The notes: generated by a model from the letters alone, not told the origin. Positions 48,775 through 61,000 are shown, counted from the first letter of the stretch. The stretch is 64,000 nucleotides of DNA from Kitagawia praeruptora (GCA_037693485.1 CM075348.1:17528501-17592500), one strand, 5' to 3'. Numbers and translations: made by a program.

Positions 48775-51185
48775 AGGGTATTTGTCAAGAATACTATCTT
48801 TTCTAGTTTGTTTTGCAAAAATATTATCTCTTCAAATTCATTGCAAATATACTATCTTATACTTTCTTAATTGCAAAAATACTATCTTTCCTTTTTCAAC
48901 CCAATTTTAATTATTATTTAAAAAAAAACTTTTTAAAAAAAACAATTCGGATGTACAATGACCTGTCACGTGGCAGGTCACTGTTCACCGATTTTTTTTA
49001 AAGGTGGGGTGATATTTTGGTTGCAACTGAATGCAATCACATTCAACTTTTTTTTTAAAGTGGGGAGATTTTGTTGGATTTGGGTTGCAAGACCCCACCA
49101 GGGGTAATATTCAACTGAATGCAACCACATTCAATTTTAAGGTGGGGAGATTGTGGTGGATTTGGGTTGCAAGGCCCCGCCATGGGTAATATTCAACTGA
49201 ATGCAACCACATTCAACTTTTTTTAAAAAAAAATGGTGGGGTGATTTTGGTGGATTTGGGTTGCAAGGCCCCGCAGGGGCATATTCAACTAAATGTAACT
49301 GAAAAATGAAAATTACATAGTTGCAAATTTAGTTGCATGTGGTTGTATTCTGTTGCAAATTTAGTTGTATGTGGTTGCATTCAGTTGCTGATTTCAAGTT
49401 CCATTTTTCAGTTGTCATTTTCGATCTCTTTTTTGAACTCTCTATATATATAGAGGGACACTCCAATACAAACCTCCTTAGAATACAAACTACAAACCAT
49501 CACTAATGTCTACAACAAAAATCACTAATTTTATTTTTGATAGAAAATATTAAAATACCCACCCCACCCCACCCCACCCAACCCAACCCAACCCAAATCA
49601 CCCCAAATCACTAAAATACATTCCCGAAACCACTAATTTTAATACCCCCACCACCACCACCACCCACTGCCATCGCCACCACCCCATTGTCATCGCCACC
49701 AACACCACCAGATCTATAAACACAAATCGTCACAAACACAAATCACAAATCATCAAACACAAATCGTCACAAATCATCGAGCAATCGTCACCGGTTAACG
49801 GTGCTTCACACCTTCTTATACGGCGCTTCGCGCCTTTATCATTCTAAAGCTGTAAGGAATGACAATCAATGGTAAAGGCAATAGACGATTGACAGGTGTG
49901 TCCAGGGCCTTCGGCCCTCACGACTACCTATCGATGTCGCCTGCGGCGCCGTTTGCAGAATTAGGGTTCTTGATAAAAATTAGGGCTTTTTGATTAAATG
50001 ATCGTTCAGTGGTTTTGATGATTTGAATAGCTTTATATGATTGTCTAGAGTCGAATTACATGTTTAATTGGAAGGTTTGTATTCGAAATTGGGTAAATCG
50101 ATTAAATGGTTTATGTCGTTTTTAAGTTCAATTGTTTTGGATTATTGTGTAATTGTTCAGTTAATTGGTTATGGGGAATAGATTTGTGGTGATTTAAGCT
50201 TTGTTTTGCCATCAAAATCATCGAGTTTGGTTTCACTTTTGTGAAAATCTATTGTACTCCGGAAAAACCGATGATTACGGCGAGTTTTGGTCGTGTTTTT
50301 GTTGTTTCTGATGGCACAGTTGAGTTTGTCGTGAAATTTTACTCAAGATCCATATATCATACTCTTGATTTGCTTAAGTTATGTGAAAGTTATGGTTGCC
50401 GGAAAATTTGAAGGTCGTCGGAAAATTTCCAGATTCCGCCGAACAATCATTAAAGCTGGTATGAAGCATTCAAGCTCGAGAACATCCTTCGTTTTCCGGT
50501 GGTGGTGGCAGGTGGTAGGGACAGGTGGTGGGGTGGTGATGTTGGCGGCGTGGTGATGGTGGCGGCGAGTGGTGAACTGGTGATGATGGTAGCGAGGGGG
50601 TGGGGGGTTTAGTTTTAATAATTTAATTGGTTTTTTTATATTTTTTAAATTGAAGATAAAAATATTGATTTTGATTGTACAAATTAGTGATGGTTTGTAC
50701 TTCTCATTTTAAGAGTGGTTTGTATTTGATCATTTGCCTATATATATATATAGTTAAAAAAAGAGGTCGAAAATGACAACTGAAAAATGGAAATTGAAAT
50801 CAGAAATTTAGTTGGATGTGGTTGCATTCAGTTGCATGTGATTGCATTAAGTTGAATATGCCCCTGCGGAACTATGCAACCCAGAATCATCTCACCTTAA
50901 AAAAAACAAAAAAAAAAGTTGAATGTGATTGCATTCAATTGAATATGCCCCTGCGGGGCCATGCAACCCAAAATCATCTCACCTTAAAAAAAAGTTGAAT
51001 GTGGTTGCATTCAGTTGAATATGCCCCTGTGGGGCCATGCAACCCAAAATCAACTCACCTTAAAAAAAAAGTGTCACGGCTGGGCAGGGTTGTCCTAATA
51101 AGTAGTATTTTTACAATTTTAAAACTTAGGTTAGTAAAATTGCAAATAGCTTTTCTTGACAAAAGTAAAATTGTAAAATTTTAAT
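48775..51185. mobile_element. Large foldback element with subterminal repeat arrays
   Basis: The left end (TATTTGTCAAGAATACTATC) and the right end read on the minus strand (ACTTTTGTCAAGAAAAGCTA) are related. Inside each end is an array of units of about 75-85 bp built on TTGAATGTGGTTGCATTCAG and TGCCCCTGCGGGGCC. About four units lie at 49005-49300 and three at 50815-51065, in opposite orientation. The innermost words GACAACTGAAAAATGGAA (right) and their complement (left) also pair. A separate foldback element sits in the centre (49453-50738). Long arms with subterminal repeats resemble some Mutator-like or foldback elements; the family is not established and no transposase is present. Confidence 0.65.
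49453..50738. mobile_element. Foldback element nested in a TA run
   Basis: Ends read GAGGGACACTCCAATACAAACC-like on the left and, on the minus strand, GGCAAATGATCAAATACAAA on the right. Both lead into an ACAAACCATCACTAAT arm. TATATATATA flanks both sides. The interior has C-rich (CCCACCCCA) and CCACCACCACC tracts on the left and matching G-rich tracts on the right, around a unique middle with CGGCGCTTCGCGCC and GGGCCTTCGGCCC hairpins. A small frame at 50365-50556 was not recognised. No transposase. Confidence 0.65.
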
Positions 51186-52053
51186 TTTGTATATATATTT
51201 ATGAAAAAAGCCCAAGAAAATATTATAGATTTTCTATTACAATTGTACTTGGAATTCCAAGCACAATTGTACAATTAAAAATCTTAGGTTATCGGCATAT
51301 TATTTTTTCTATCAATGTTCTAAAGTTTATCATTGGCACACAAAAATATTTCCAAAAATTTAGATAACAAAACAATCATATATGAAAAGTAGAACCCAGT
51401 ATAACAATTAAATTTAAAAGAATAATAAACAGAAAAATCTAATCGAAACATCAAATTAATTATAACTAAGAAGTATTTATAAACATATTTCAAAAATAAA
51501 ACATATTGTTAATTAAACAAAGGAGATCAACCAAAGTGAATCTCTCTTTGATTAGATATCTCTTTGATTAAATATATAACTAAAATAGCTAATAAAGTAT
51601 GATTAATAATGTAAGAAATGGATATTACATTTTTAAACTCTACTAATATATAAATTTAAAAACATTAAAGTATAATAACGAAAATGTAAATAAAGTAAAT
51701 AATAAACTTTTTAATGAGTAATAAATATAAGCTCACTAGTCTTAAATTTAAGTGTTTATTTTTTTTTTAATTTTTAGCAAGCACCACCACAATTTGACAT
51801 TTATTGTTACAGGACTACTATATGGATACACTTGTACTTTAATCACCAAATCTTACTTATTTTATTATTTTAACAACTTGTCTTTCGTATTATGTACCGT
51901 ATATACCACAGCCGGCCGGCCAAGGTCGGCATTGTCTTACGTAGGAAACGTATGATTTATACTTCTTTACTTGAGTTCTAGTTCAAACAGGAAGTTCTAT
52001 AATTATGTTACAAAGCTGAAGCTAGCTTTTGAGTTCCATAGAAAATACCAAGC
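51186..52053. other. Upstream region of the PTI1-like kinase gene
   Basis: AT-rich DNA that should include the promoter and 5' UTR of the kinase gene. A palindromic CCGGCCGGCC lies near 51913. No TATA box or coding sequence could be assigned with confidence. Confidence 0.5.
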
Positions 52054-53784
52054 ATGGGTTCTTCTTTTAGTTGTTGCGTTAATCAACAAGTTGAGGAAGG
52101 GTATGTGTATTGTCATCTCTCATTCACAAACACGTTTGCATCGTTTGATTACAATCCGGTTAATGAGAATGAAAATGTGATTTTAATAATTTTTTGTATA
52201 AGAATCTTGTACACATTCTCGTGAAATCGCATGATCCAAACACATTCTCGTCCAGTTGAAATCGCATGATCCAAACGATCACCAACTCTTTCTCACTTTA
52301 TTTTAATTTTTTATTTGCAATGCTAAAATTTCGTATGAGTCTTGCGGACATATTTATCGAATCATGTACCGAACGATGATTTGTACGAGCATTTTCTATT
52401 AATTTCTTATATATTTGTCGTGAATTACATTGGTATTCAAATTTATGTAGGCTCTCATCATCAAGTGACTCTTCATGGAGAATCTTTACCTACAAAGAAT
52501 TGCACACTGCAACTAATGGCTTTAGCGACGAAAAGAAACTTGGAGAAGGAGGATTTGGAAGCGTTTATTTTGGAAAAACATCTGATGGTCTTCAAGTAAT
52601 TATCATATACATGAGCCTTTACAAATTACAATAACCACTATGTAGTACAAATTTTGCAACTAAATGATTTTCTTTTCTGGCCTGCAATACTTAACTTCTT
52701 TCTGTTTCTGATGCAGATAGCGGTCAAGAAACTGAAATCGATGAATTCAAAAGCAGAAATGGAATTTGCAGTTGAAGTCGAAGTGTTGGGTAGGGTACGA
52801 CACAAAAATTTACTGGGACTGCGGGGATATTGTGCAGATGCTGATCAGCGCCTAATTGTATATGATTACATGCCTAATCTCAGTTTGCTCTCTCATCTCC
52901 ATGGTCAATATGCTACTGATGTTAAATTAGATTGGAAGAGGAGAATGAGGATTGCCATTGGTTCTGCTGAAGGCTTAGTGTGAGTAATCACACTTTCTTT
53001 GTGACGAATTTGAACATATGTTGGTATGCATAAACAGAAAGCTAAATTTATTATAACTTATTTCAATCGATGTTGTTAATTATATAGGTACTTGCACCAT
53101 GAAGTGTCACCGCACATAATTCACAGAGATGTGAAGGCTAGTAATGTGCTACTCAATTCAAACTTCGAACCTCTGGTTGCAGATTTCGGGTTTGCAAAGC
53201 TGATTCCAGAAGGTGTTAGTCACATGACCACGCGTGTCAAAGGAACATTAGGGTACCTGGCACCAGAGTACGCAATGTGGGGAAAAGTCTCTGAGAGTTG
53301 TGATGTCTACAGCTTTGGCATTTTACTACTAGAAATTGTAACAGGAAGAAAACCAATAGAAAGGCTCCCTGGTGGTGTCAGGAGAACAATAACTGAATGG
53401 GCTGAGCCTCTTATTGCAAATGGCAAGTTCAAAGACCTTGTGGATCCCAAACTTGCTGGAAATTTCGATGAAGTACAGTTGAAAAGAACGATACATGTTG
53501 CATCCTTATGCGTGCAAAGCGAGCCTGTTAGCAGGCCTAAGATGAAAGAAGTGGCTGAACTTCTTAAAGGTTACGAAATTAAAGGAAGTGGAATTGGAAA
53601 TGCAATGAAAATGAGACTTAAAAGTGTCAAGTATGAGGAAAACTTGATGGCACTTGATCAAACTAGTGATGAAGATGAAGGCAAATATGATGAAAGTAGT
53701 GCATATGGTGTGTTTGGTGCAATGAATTTGCAGAATATGCCAGACCCTTATAAGAGGATCAATGGAGACAGAAGGGGGAAATGA
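52054..53784 (+). CDS. PTI1-like receptor-like cytoplasmic kinase
   Basis: Four exons: 52054-52100, 52451-52595, 52717-52979 and 53088-53784. All introns are GT-AG and the joined frame gives 383 aa. The short first exon encodes MGSSFSCCVNQQVEEG: Gly2 is a myristoylation site and Cys7/Cys8 are likely palmitoylated, placing the protein at the plasma membrane. The kinase domain has its glycine loop at 46-57 (LGEGGFGSVYFG), catalytic Lys68 (IAVKK), HRD at 164-166 (HRDVKASN), DFG at 184-186 and the APEYAMWGK segment, so it looks active. It matches the PTI1-like class typified by Arabidopsis At3g15890 (RYTLKEL-type start, RLIVYDYMPNLSLLSHLHGQ). These kinases act downstream of receptor kinases; the substrate here is unknown. 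The tail after the kinase domain is acidic and variable. Confidence 0.93.
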
Positions 53785-54365
53785 GGTTGAATGAGGCCAA
53801 CTACTATGATGATTTACTTGTTACATGTATTTATTTTTTTACAAATTAAATGTTTGTGAGAGAAACCAGGATAGAATAGGTTCTCCCATGACGAAACACA
53901 TGGAATTATTTTTTTTCGTTTGTTTTATTTATATGTTTAGAGTATCTTCGTTTTAGAAAGAATATGGAATGATGCAGCTAAATGGAACTTTTTTTAAAAC
54001 TTAACACTATATATCTCCTGATTATATTTGTATTTTTTTTAAATGGTAAACATCTTAAAATAATAAAATATTAGAAAGAGAAAACTCTTCCTAATTAATA
54101 TTGGTTGTATTTGTATTTCCTAATTAATTATGCTTGACTAATACAAATAATCAAATTTAATTTGATGCAATTATTAAGACTAGATAATGAAACTAATTAT
54201 ATGATTAATATCTTTTTTAAGAAAAGTGATTTTTTTCAAAGATTACGTATAAAAAGGAATGGAATAAAGAAGTCTTATATTAAGTTAAAACAAATATAAT
54301 ACTAAAACGGGGAGCTGGATTTTAAGAAGTTTTATTAGTTCTAGTTATAAATAAATATTTAGGGG
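53785..54365. other. Kinase 3' UTR and spacer
   Basis: 3' UTR of the kinase gene followed by AT-rich non-coding DNA. No feature recognised. Confidence 0.5.
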
Positions 54366-55319
54366 GGAATTATCTCTCCCTTAAACAGTTATCACGCGGC
54401 CATCATCTTCTTTTCCAATGAGAGTCGGCCGCCATTAATTCCGCCCTCCTCTTCTTCTTAGATTCCTTCTCCCCCTCTTTCTTCAATCAAGCCATCATCC
54501 ACCTTCACAAATCCATCTCTTCCTTCCAAAAATCGAAAATTTTTCCAAAAATTTTCAAAATCCCATTCGAGTTTCTTAGATCTTCTTGGATTTAGAGCTC
54601 GAATTATCAAATAAACACATTTCTAAAATTCAAAAGATCCTGCTTAACATCATTCCAAAGTTTGGTGCTAATCCGGAATATTTGATTTTTTGATTTGTAT
54701 CGCCTTGGGTGAAGTATTGCTTTATGCATTCGTCTCGCTTTATGCGTGTGTCCCGCTTTATGCGTGGTTCTGATTGTCTTTATATTTATTTGTATTGTTT
54801 TTCGGTGTTGGATCTGGTTAAAATGATTTTGTTGATGTTTTCTTGGATCTGGAAAGCCCGTATCGAAGTTGGAGCGGTGGAAATTATTGCAAAAGCTCAC
54901 CTTGCACAACTAAAGATTGTTCTTCTTTTGGGTATCTCCACTTTCGGCATGTCTGTAGCTGGTATCCGGCATGTAGATAGCTGGGGTGGTTTTTTCTCAA
55001 CCTCAGTTTGTATGGGGGATTACGAACAGTGGGCTATCAATGATTTTTATGTGTTCAGGTCAATTGTGATACTGCTGCTTTCAGGGATGGTGGTGCAATA
55101 TGGATCACGTGGGATGTCTACGATTTCATTTTTAGTTTCAAGAATTTTTAAATTCAGTTCAAGAATTTTAAAATTCAGTGTGTTAAACGATCAGGAAACA
55201 ATTCAACTAATTGTTATTAGTTTGTTATTTGTTTTCCAACCTGATTGTATTGGCAATTGGGGATTTGTCCCGGTTGTGTTCAATTTTTAATGAATCTTAT
55301 TTCTTTCTGGCAAAAAAAA
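54366..55319 (+). mobile_element. Poly(A) non-LTR retroposon
   Basis: A plus-strand segment ending in a run of 12-13 A at about 55311. AAATATTTAGGGG before it (about 54353-54365) and AAATAATTAGGGG after the A-run form an approximate target duplication. The 5' part is CT-rich (TCTCCCTTAAACAG and onward). The longest frame (54709-55290, 193 aa) is rich in hydrophobic residues and was not recognised. It has no reverse transcriptase motif and may be untranslated. A truncated or non-autonomous LINE is the likeliest identity. Confidence 0.6.
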
Positions 55320-55348
55320 AAAATAATTAGGGGAAAAAAGGTTATACC

Positions 55349-55407
55349 GCAGTAGGAAGTCGAACCCGATGTAACTAATAAACAGCATAGTCCAGATGTG
55401 CTACTGC
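55349..55407 (-). other. tRNA-like segment (pseudogene or SINE remnant)
   Basis: On the minus strand the 59-nt segment begins GCAGTAG and ends CTACTGC, which can pair as a 7-bp acceptor stem. TAGCACATCTGG resembles the A box (TAGCTCAGTTGG), and GGGTTCGACTTCC resembles the B box. It is too short for a working tRNA. It may be a degraded tRNA or the head of a SINE. Confidence 0.3.
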
Positions 55408-56276
55408 AGATCTTTGTGTTATATTTTGCGAATTAATTATTTTGAACGAGAAAAAGATCCTAAAATTAACTTTAGGATAATTTCTTAAAGTTAATCTTTA
55501 AAATTATGTGATTTTAATTATTTACTATCTTTAATTATAAGGGTCCCGTAGGGGTATTAAAAATTGTGATGATATATCTTCATTTTGTTGGTTAACTTTA
55601 GGAAATTCTCTAACAAACGTTTTGGTTTGTAACAAAAATAATTTATATTACATTATTAAAGTTAGAATATTAAAATTTGGTAATTGGTCTGGACGATTGA
55701 TACAATTTAAAATATTCATAAATTAAATACTTCCTTCGTTACACTTATTTTGACTTTTTTAATCAAATTGATAAAATTTTGATCACAAATAATAATTCAA
55801 TGTTTCACGTTTTCATAAATTTAAAAAGTTAAATATTATAATTTGATAATAGTACTGTATGATGGTAATTTTAAAAAGTTTACAGCTATATCATATAATA
55901 TACATAATTCTCACTATAAAATTAATTAATTTATCTAAAATTTGATCAAAGTAAAAAATAAGTAGTGGTGAAGAAGTACCTCTTTTACAAGTTCTCGAGT
56001 TTGAAGAGTGATGAGCCCATAAAATACGAAGCAGTGGTTTATCAAATCAAACTATAGACAATCTAGCACATGCCTGAAGGCCGAAGCCCGGCCCATTGTT
56101 GATGGTGAAATGGTGATGATTAGTCGATATAACTTTTGTGATTTTGGACAATTCCATATTTCGTTAGACAGTTCGTCATAATAAGAAAATTTAAAAATAT
56201 TTTTAATTTAACTATTATTGTATGAGAAAAATGTTCCTACAGTAGAAAAATTACCTAAAGTCAATTGTATTTTATA
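55408..56276. other. AT-rich non-coding DNA
   Basis: No open frame with recognisable content, no RNA gene and no clear repeat ends were found. Confidence 0.5.
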
Positions 56277-57761
56277 CTAGCTTATAACCCGTGCAATGCA
56301 CGGTTCCTTTTTTAAATTTTAAAATAATTTTACTTTTTTTAATTTTATATGTTATTAATTTACATATAAAATTATTGTTAAAAAGTTGATAATACATAAA
56401 ATTTTACACTTTCGATTTAATATTTGTACTCTACCTTAAATTATTAAAATTTGATTTGAAAGATTTTACAGCCCACGTGAAATTAACAAAAAAAATCTTT
56501 AATGTAGTGATAGTTTAACAATTATTTTCCGATTAAACCTACTCATAAACAAATAAAAAAGAAATTGGCGCTTTTTTACATTGAAAATTCTATTCGATTT
56601 ATAAATTATACTTATAATTCGTTTTGATTTTCAAAATACCCTTATTATTATTTGAAGATAGTTCTACTAATAATAAAATACAATTTTAATAATAAGTGTA
56701 TGAGAGATTTTGTCAAAAACTTTGATAATTGGTAGTATGGTCAAAATAAATAAGAACCGTTGAATCTTAAAATAAATAGATGAAAACCGTTGGTGTTTCC
56801 ATTTGAATAATAATTATTAAATCATCAATAAATTAAAGATAATTCTATAAGTTTCGCGTGAATTGTAAAATCATACAAATCTGATTTATAGATCTCAAGA
56901 TAGAGCCTAAATAGTAAATATGAATATTTTTTAATAATAAACAATAAATAAAATTTAATTCTAATTCAACATTTTTTAATTATATCCTTTTTCAAATAAT
57001 TAGAAAAGGTTGCACTGGAACTGAATTTTAAAAAAAAAATTATAATTTTAAAAAGGATATAATTAAAAAAATTGCATTAGAATTAAATTTATTTATTTTT
57101 TATTATTAAAAAATATTCATATTTACTATTTGGGCTCTATTTTGAGATCTATAAATCAGATTTGGATGATTTTACAATTCACGCGAAACTTATAGAATTA
57201 TCTTTAATTTATTGATGATTTAATAATTATTATTCAAATGGAAACACCAACGATTTTCATCTATTTATTTTAAGATTCAACGGTTCTTATTTATTTTGAC
57301 CATACTACCAATTATCAAAGTTTTTGACAAAATCTCTCATACACTTATTATTAAAATTGTATTTTATTATTAGTAGAACTATCTTCAAATAATAACAAGG
57401 GTATTTTTAAAATCAAAACGAATTATAAGTATAATTCATAAATCGAATAGAATTTTCAATGTAAAAAAGCGTCAATTTCTTTTCTTATCTGTTTCTGAGT
57501 AGGTTTAGTCGGAAAATAATTGTTAAACTATCACTAAATTAAAGATTTTTTTGTTAATTTCACGTGGGCTATAAAATCTTTCAAATCAAATTTTAATAAT
57601 TCAAGGTAGAGTACAAATATTAAATCGAAAGTGTAAATCTTATGTATTATCAACTTTTTAACAATAATTTTATATGTAAATTAATAACATATAAAATTTA
57701 AAAAGTAAAATTATTTTAAAATTTAAAAAAGGAACTGTGCATTGCACGGGTTATAAGATAG
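56277..57761. repeat. 1.48-kb near-perfect palindrome with Helitron-like ends
   Basis: Left arm 56281-56992 and right arm 57050-57757 are reverse complements over about 710 bp, with a loop of roughly 57 bp. Each outer end carries the hairpin word GTGCAATGCAC (or its complement) followed outward by GGGTTATAAG. The left end then reads CTAG when read outward on the minus strand, with a T following, as in plant Helitron 3' ends. The right end has ATAG at that place. Such a repeat can arise when two Helitron 3' halves join head-to-head. No protein is encoded. Confidence 0.8.
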
Positions 57762-58605
57762 TTTTAATAATAAGTGTAAGAGGGATTTTGTCCAAAACTT
57801 TGATAATCGGTAGTCTGGACCTCTATACGACAAATATCTTAAAATAAATAGATGAAAACCGTTGGATCTAGCATAAAAAAATATTTAAATTTTAATATGT
57901 TATAAACTAAAAAGTGTATTTATATTGTAATACGAAAATATATATGTCAATGATTTAAATCGTATATAATTAGGTTTTCTACATTGAATAGCATTATCAA
58001 TGTAGGAATTCTACGTTAAATGGGATTAATGTAAAAACTCGTAATCATATTTTCTCTTGAGATTCTAAGTTTTTCCATTTGAATAATAATTATTATATCA
58101 TTACTAAATTAAAAATAATTTTATGAGTTTCGCGTGGATTGTAAAATCACCCAAATCTAATTTCTAGATCTCAAGATAATGCCCAAAGAGTAGTAGATAT
58201 GATTTTTTTTTTAAATACTAATAATAAATACATAAAATATAATTCTAATTTAACCTTTTTTAATTATATCCTTTTCAGATTATAATTTTCTTTTAAAAAT
58301 TCAATTTTAATACAACCCTTTCTAATTATATCCTTTTTAGAATATAATTTTTCTTTTTAAAATTCACTTCAAATGCAACATTTTCTAATTATATCATTTT
58401 TAGATTATAATTTTCTTTTTAATGCGATCTAATCTTGATTCCTTTTTAGATTATAATTTTCTCTTTAATGTGATCTAATCTTGATCGTCTATTTTTAATC
58501 CAACGGATCATATGATTTTGATAGTACAGTGACGACGACCAAAAATTACAGTGACGACGACAAAAAATTTGGATAAGATCTCCCTTATGCTTATTATATA
58601 TAAGG
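57762..58605 (-). repeat. Helitron-like repeat related to 47.1-48.5 kb
   Basis: Runs from AATAAGTGTAAGAGGGATTTTG to GGATAAGATCTCCCTTATGC and matches the 47.2-48.1 kb repeat in the opposite orientation, including CAACGGATCATATGA near 58501 and the AAAACCGTTGGATCTAGC words. Its first 120 bp also match the inside of the palindrome arm (about 56695-56810). Near the right end CAGTGACGACGACCAAAAATT is locally duplicated. Non-coding. Confidence 0.5.
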
Positions 58606-58790
58606 TATTAATACAAAAGTTCGATGACATTTTTGTAATAATAGAATTCACCCATGTATTTACAAAAACACCCTTACTTTTGTATTAAAAAATGAATTAA
58701 CTATAGGATATTAACTATAGTTAACTATAGGAACATTAAGCCCTTGTTGTATTTGAATTGAACTATAAATATCGATACGATATCCATGTA

Positions 58791-59182
58791 GGCCATTGCT
58801 CCATGAAGAACACCTTATATAAAAAAACAATAAAGAACACCATAAAATCTTACATAAAATCGAATTTAGATTCTAATTTACACATCAAAAATTATGTTTT
58901 ATGAATAAAAATAGAATTAAATTAGGATCAAATATAACATGATTATACATAATTTTATTGTTACAAAAATATATATAAGATTCTACATTAGATTCTATGC
59001 AATATTTGATTTTTAAATTTAGATGAGATTCTAAGTTAGATTCGATATGTTAGGTTTAATTGTCGTTAAAATTTGTGATTCTAATCATATCAAATCAACT
59101 TTTATGAAAAATAAAGTTTTATGATGATGTTCTTTATTATTTATTGTTCTTTATATAAGATGTTCTTTCTGGAGTGCAACTC
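58791..59182. mobile_element. Foldback MITE
   Basis: A 392-bp element whose left end reads GGCCATTGCTCCATGAAGAA and whose right end, on the minus strand, reads GAGTTGCACTCCAGAAAGAA. Both continue into an AACA(C/T)CTTATATAAA arm and onward for about 100 bp. Flanks are CATGTA and TACCATGTA, consistent with a TA target. It is related by its ends to the elements at 10455 and 49453. Confidence 0.75.
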
Positions 59183-60697
59183 TACCATGTATAATTTCAT
59201 TTAAGTTGATATAATATAAAAAATTATTACCCAAAATTCGAATTTAATTATCACAAACAACGAAACATGGTCCTAAATGCAGACATTCTGGATGAAGCAC
59301 ATTAGTTGTCACATGCCCATGCTAAAATGTAAATCCGCCTGGCAGTTAAAATTTAATTTGTTATATCCTGATGTAAAAAATAAAAAATAATTGTTATATC
59401 CTTATATGTCGGTTTATGCATGTGTTATGTTCCTCCCTCGAGTATGTTTCTCTAATCTCCACCCTGCTTTCAACCAAAATAAATAAAAAAAAATCAAATT
59501 ATCGTTTTTGAAAGGAGTACAATAATTAAAATGATCAAACATTTAAATTTAACCTATTAGGTGAAATCGCACAAACCTACTACTACTAAGAGAGGATCGA
59601 ACCATGGTCCTAAGTTTTTCACTTTATTATTCCAGTTATTTAGAAAAATGATACATTTTTCTGTGCATATATCTTATGACCTACGAAACAAAAGGACACA
59701 AATGCGGGTTATATGTGAACTGATTGAAATACATAATTTACTTATCTAAAATACCAAATATAAGTATTAATTTTTTGTGCAAAATAAAAAAATCTTTTTA
59801 TTTTGTGTAAAAATGAACATGATAATCAATATTTTTGTATTTGTTTATAGACATTAATATTTAATTTTGTGAAAGTATTTAATTAATGTATATTTTTATT
59901 ATAATTGATAAAAACAAAATTTGATTATAGGATTTTGAAAGAATCCCCTATGTCCAATACGGAAACACGCATGTCCAGGAATTCGATAGGAAATTCGGCG
60001 GATCAACGAATTGTCCTGCTTCCTAGCTTGTGACAGACTAGTTAACATCTCCATGTGTTGTACATTGAACTGGCATTTGAATCTCAGGGAGGGACATTCG
60101 GTAATGGCCAAGTGATTGATGAACGGCTAGACATACTCACAGATCTAATGTATTTGTGGCTGTGGCTTCGTGGGAATGAATCCAAAGCCAACCTTTTTTT
60201 AAGTAAGCCTAAACAAATGCATTTTTTTTTTTGACGTGAAACAAATGCATGTTTTTAATCACGTTCAGTTTTTGTTTGTTAAAATCCAAATGATGTTCAA
60301 ATTAAACCCAAATTAATCTTAATCGACGATTTTCAGCCTCAAGTTTTTGAGGTATCCCATACCAGATTTCAGTTAAGTTCAGGTCGCCAAATTGTTTTCC
60401 GGAAGCTTCGATCATATGACGAATTGACTTTTTCTTCTGCATCTTTTAATAGGAACGGCAATCATTATTTTCAGCAGTCTAACGTCCTACTCCCGAATTC
60501 CCGAATTTTTTAAGAGAGGAAAGCAAATAAATGCAAGTAGAAGTAAGTGAAATGAATTGGTATGAATTTCAATTACTTGCTAGTAAGTTTAAAAATTAAA
60601 GACTGAAATTAATTACTTTCATTCAGGTGTTCCCGAGTTGAAAGAAAGCATCAAATTTGTTTTTAAATTACAATCTTATCCTTTTATCTTTTAAGTA
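59183..60697. other. Intergenic DNA without recognised features
   Basis: AT-rich spacer. A slightly GC-richer patch at about 59935-60115 contains a 70-codon minus-strand frame that I do not recognise and do not call. The remainder shows no gene, RNA or element ends. Confidence 0.5.
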
Positions 60698-61000
60698 CTC
60701 CCTCTTTCCCATCCATTTCTTTACAATTTCCTTTTTAGCAAGTCCCACCAATTCTTTACATTATTAAAAATAGTAATTTTTAATAATAAAATACACTATT
60801 ACATCCGCTAATTCACTCCACTTTTTCAACAATTTACACTATTACACCCACTACTTCACTTATTTTAACAATAAAATCACTATTACACCCACTACTTCAT
60901 TTATTTTAACAATATTACACTCACTATAACAATATTACACCCACTATTCTTGGTCTCTATGCCGAACCCCCATATTAAGAACCTCATGGGACAGAGGAAG
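60698..61000. mobile_element. Stowaway-type MITE
   Basis: Begins CTCCCTCTTTCCCATCC after TA (60696-60697) and ends CATGGGACAGAGGAAG before TA (61001-61002). This is the CTCCCTCCGTCCC-type end and TA duplication of plant Stowaway (Tc1/mariner) MITEs. It contains a local repeat of ATTACACCCACTACTTCA words. Length 303 bp, no coding sequence. Confidence 0.85.

Noticed and set aside
49560..50580. Proline/histidine- or glycine-rich frames in CCACC/GGTGG tracts
   Set aside because: Simple-sequence translation inside a foldback element.
59899..60111. 70-codon minus-strand frame in slightly GC-richer DNA
   Set aside because: No recognisable motif, no splice context and many stops around it.
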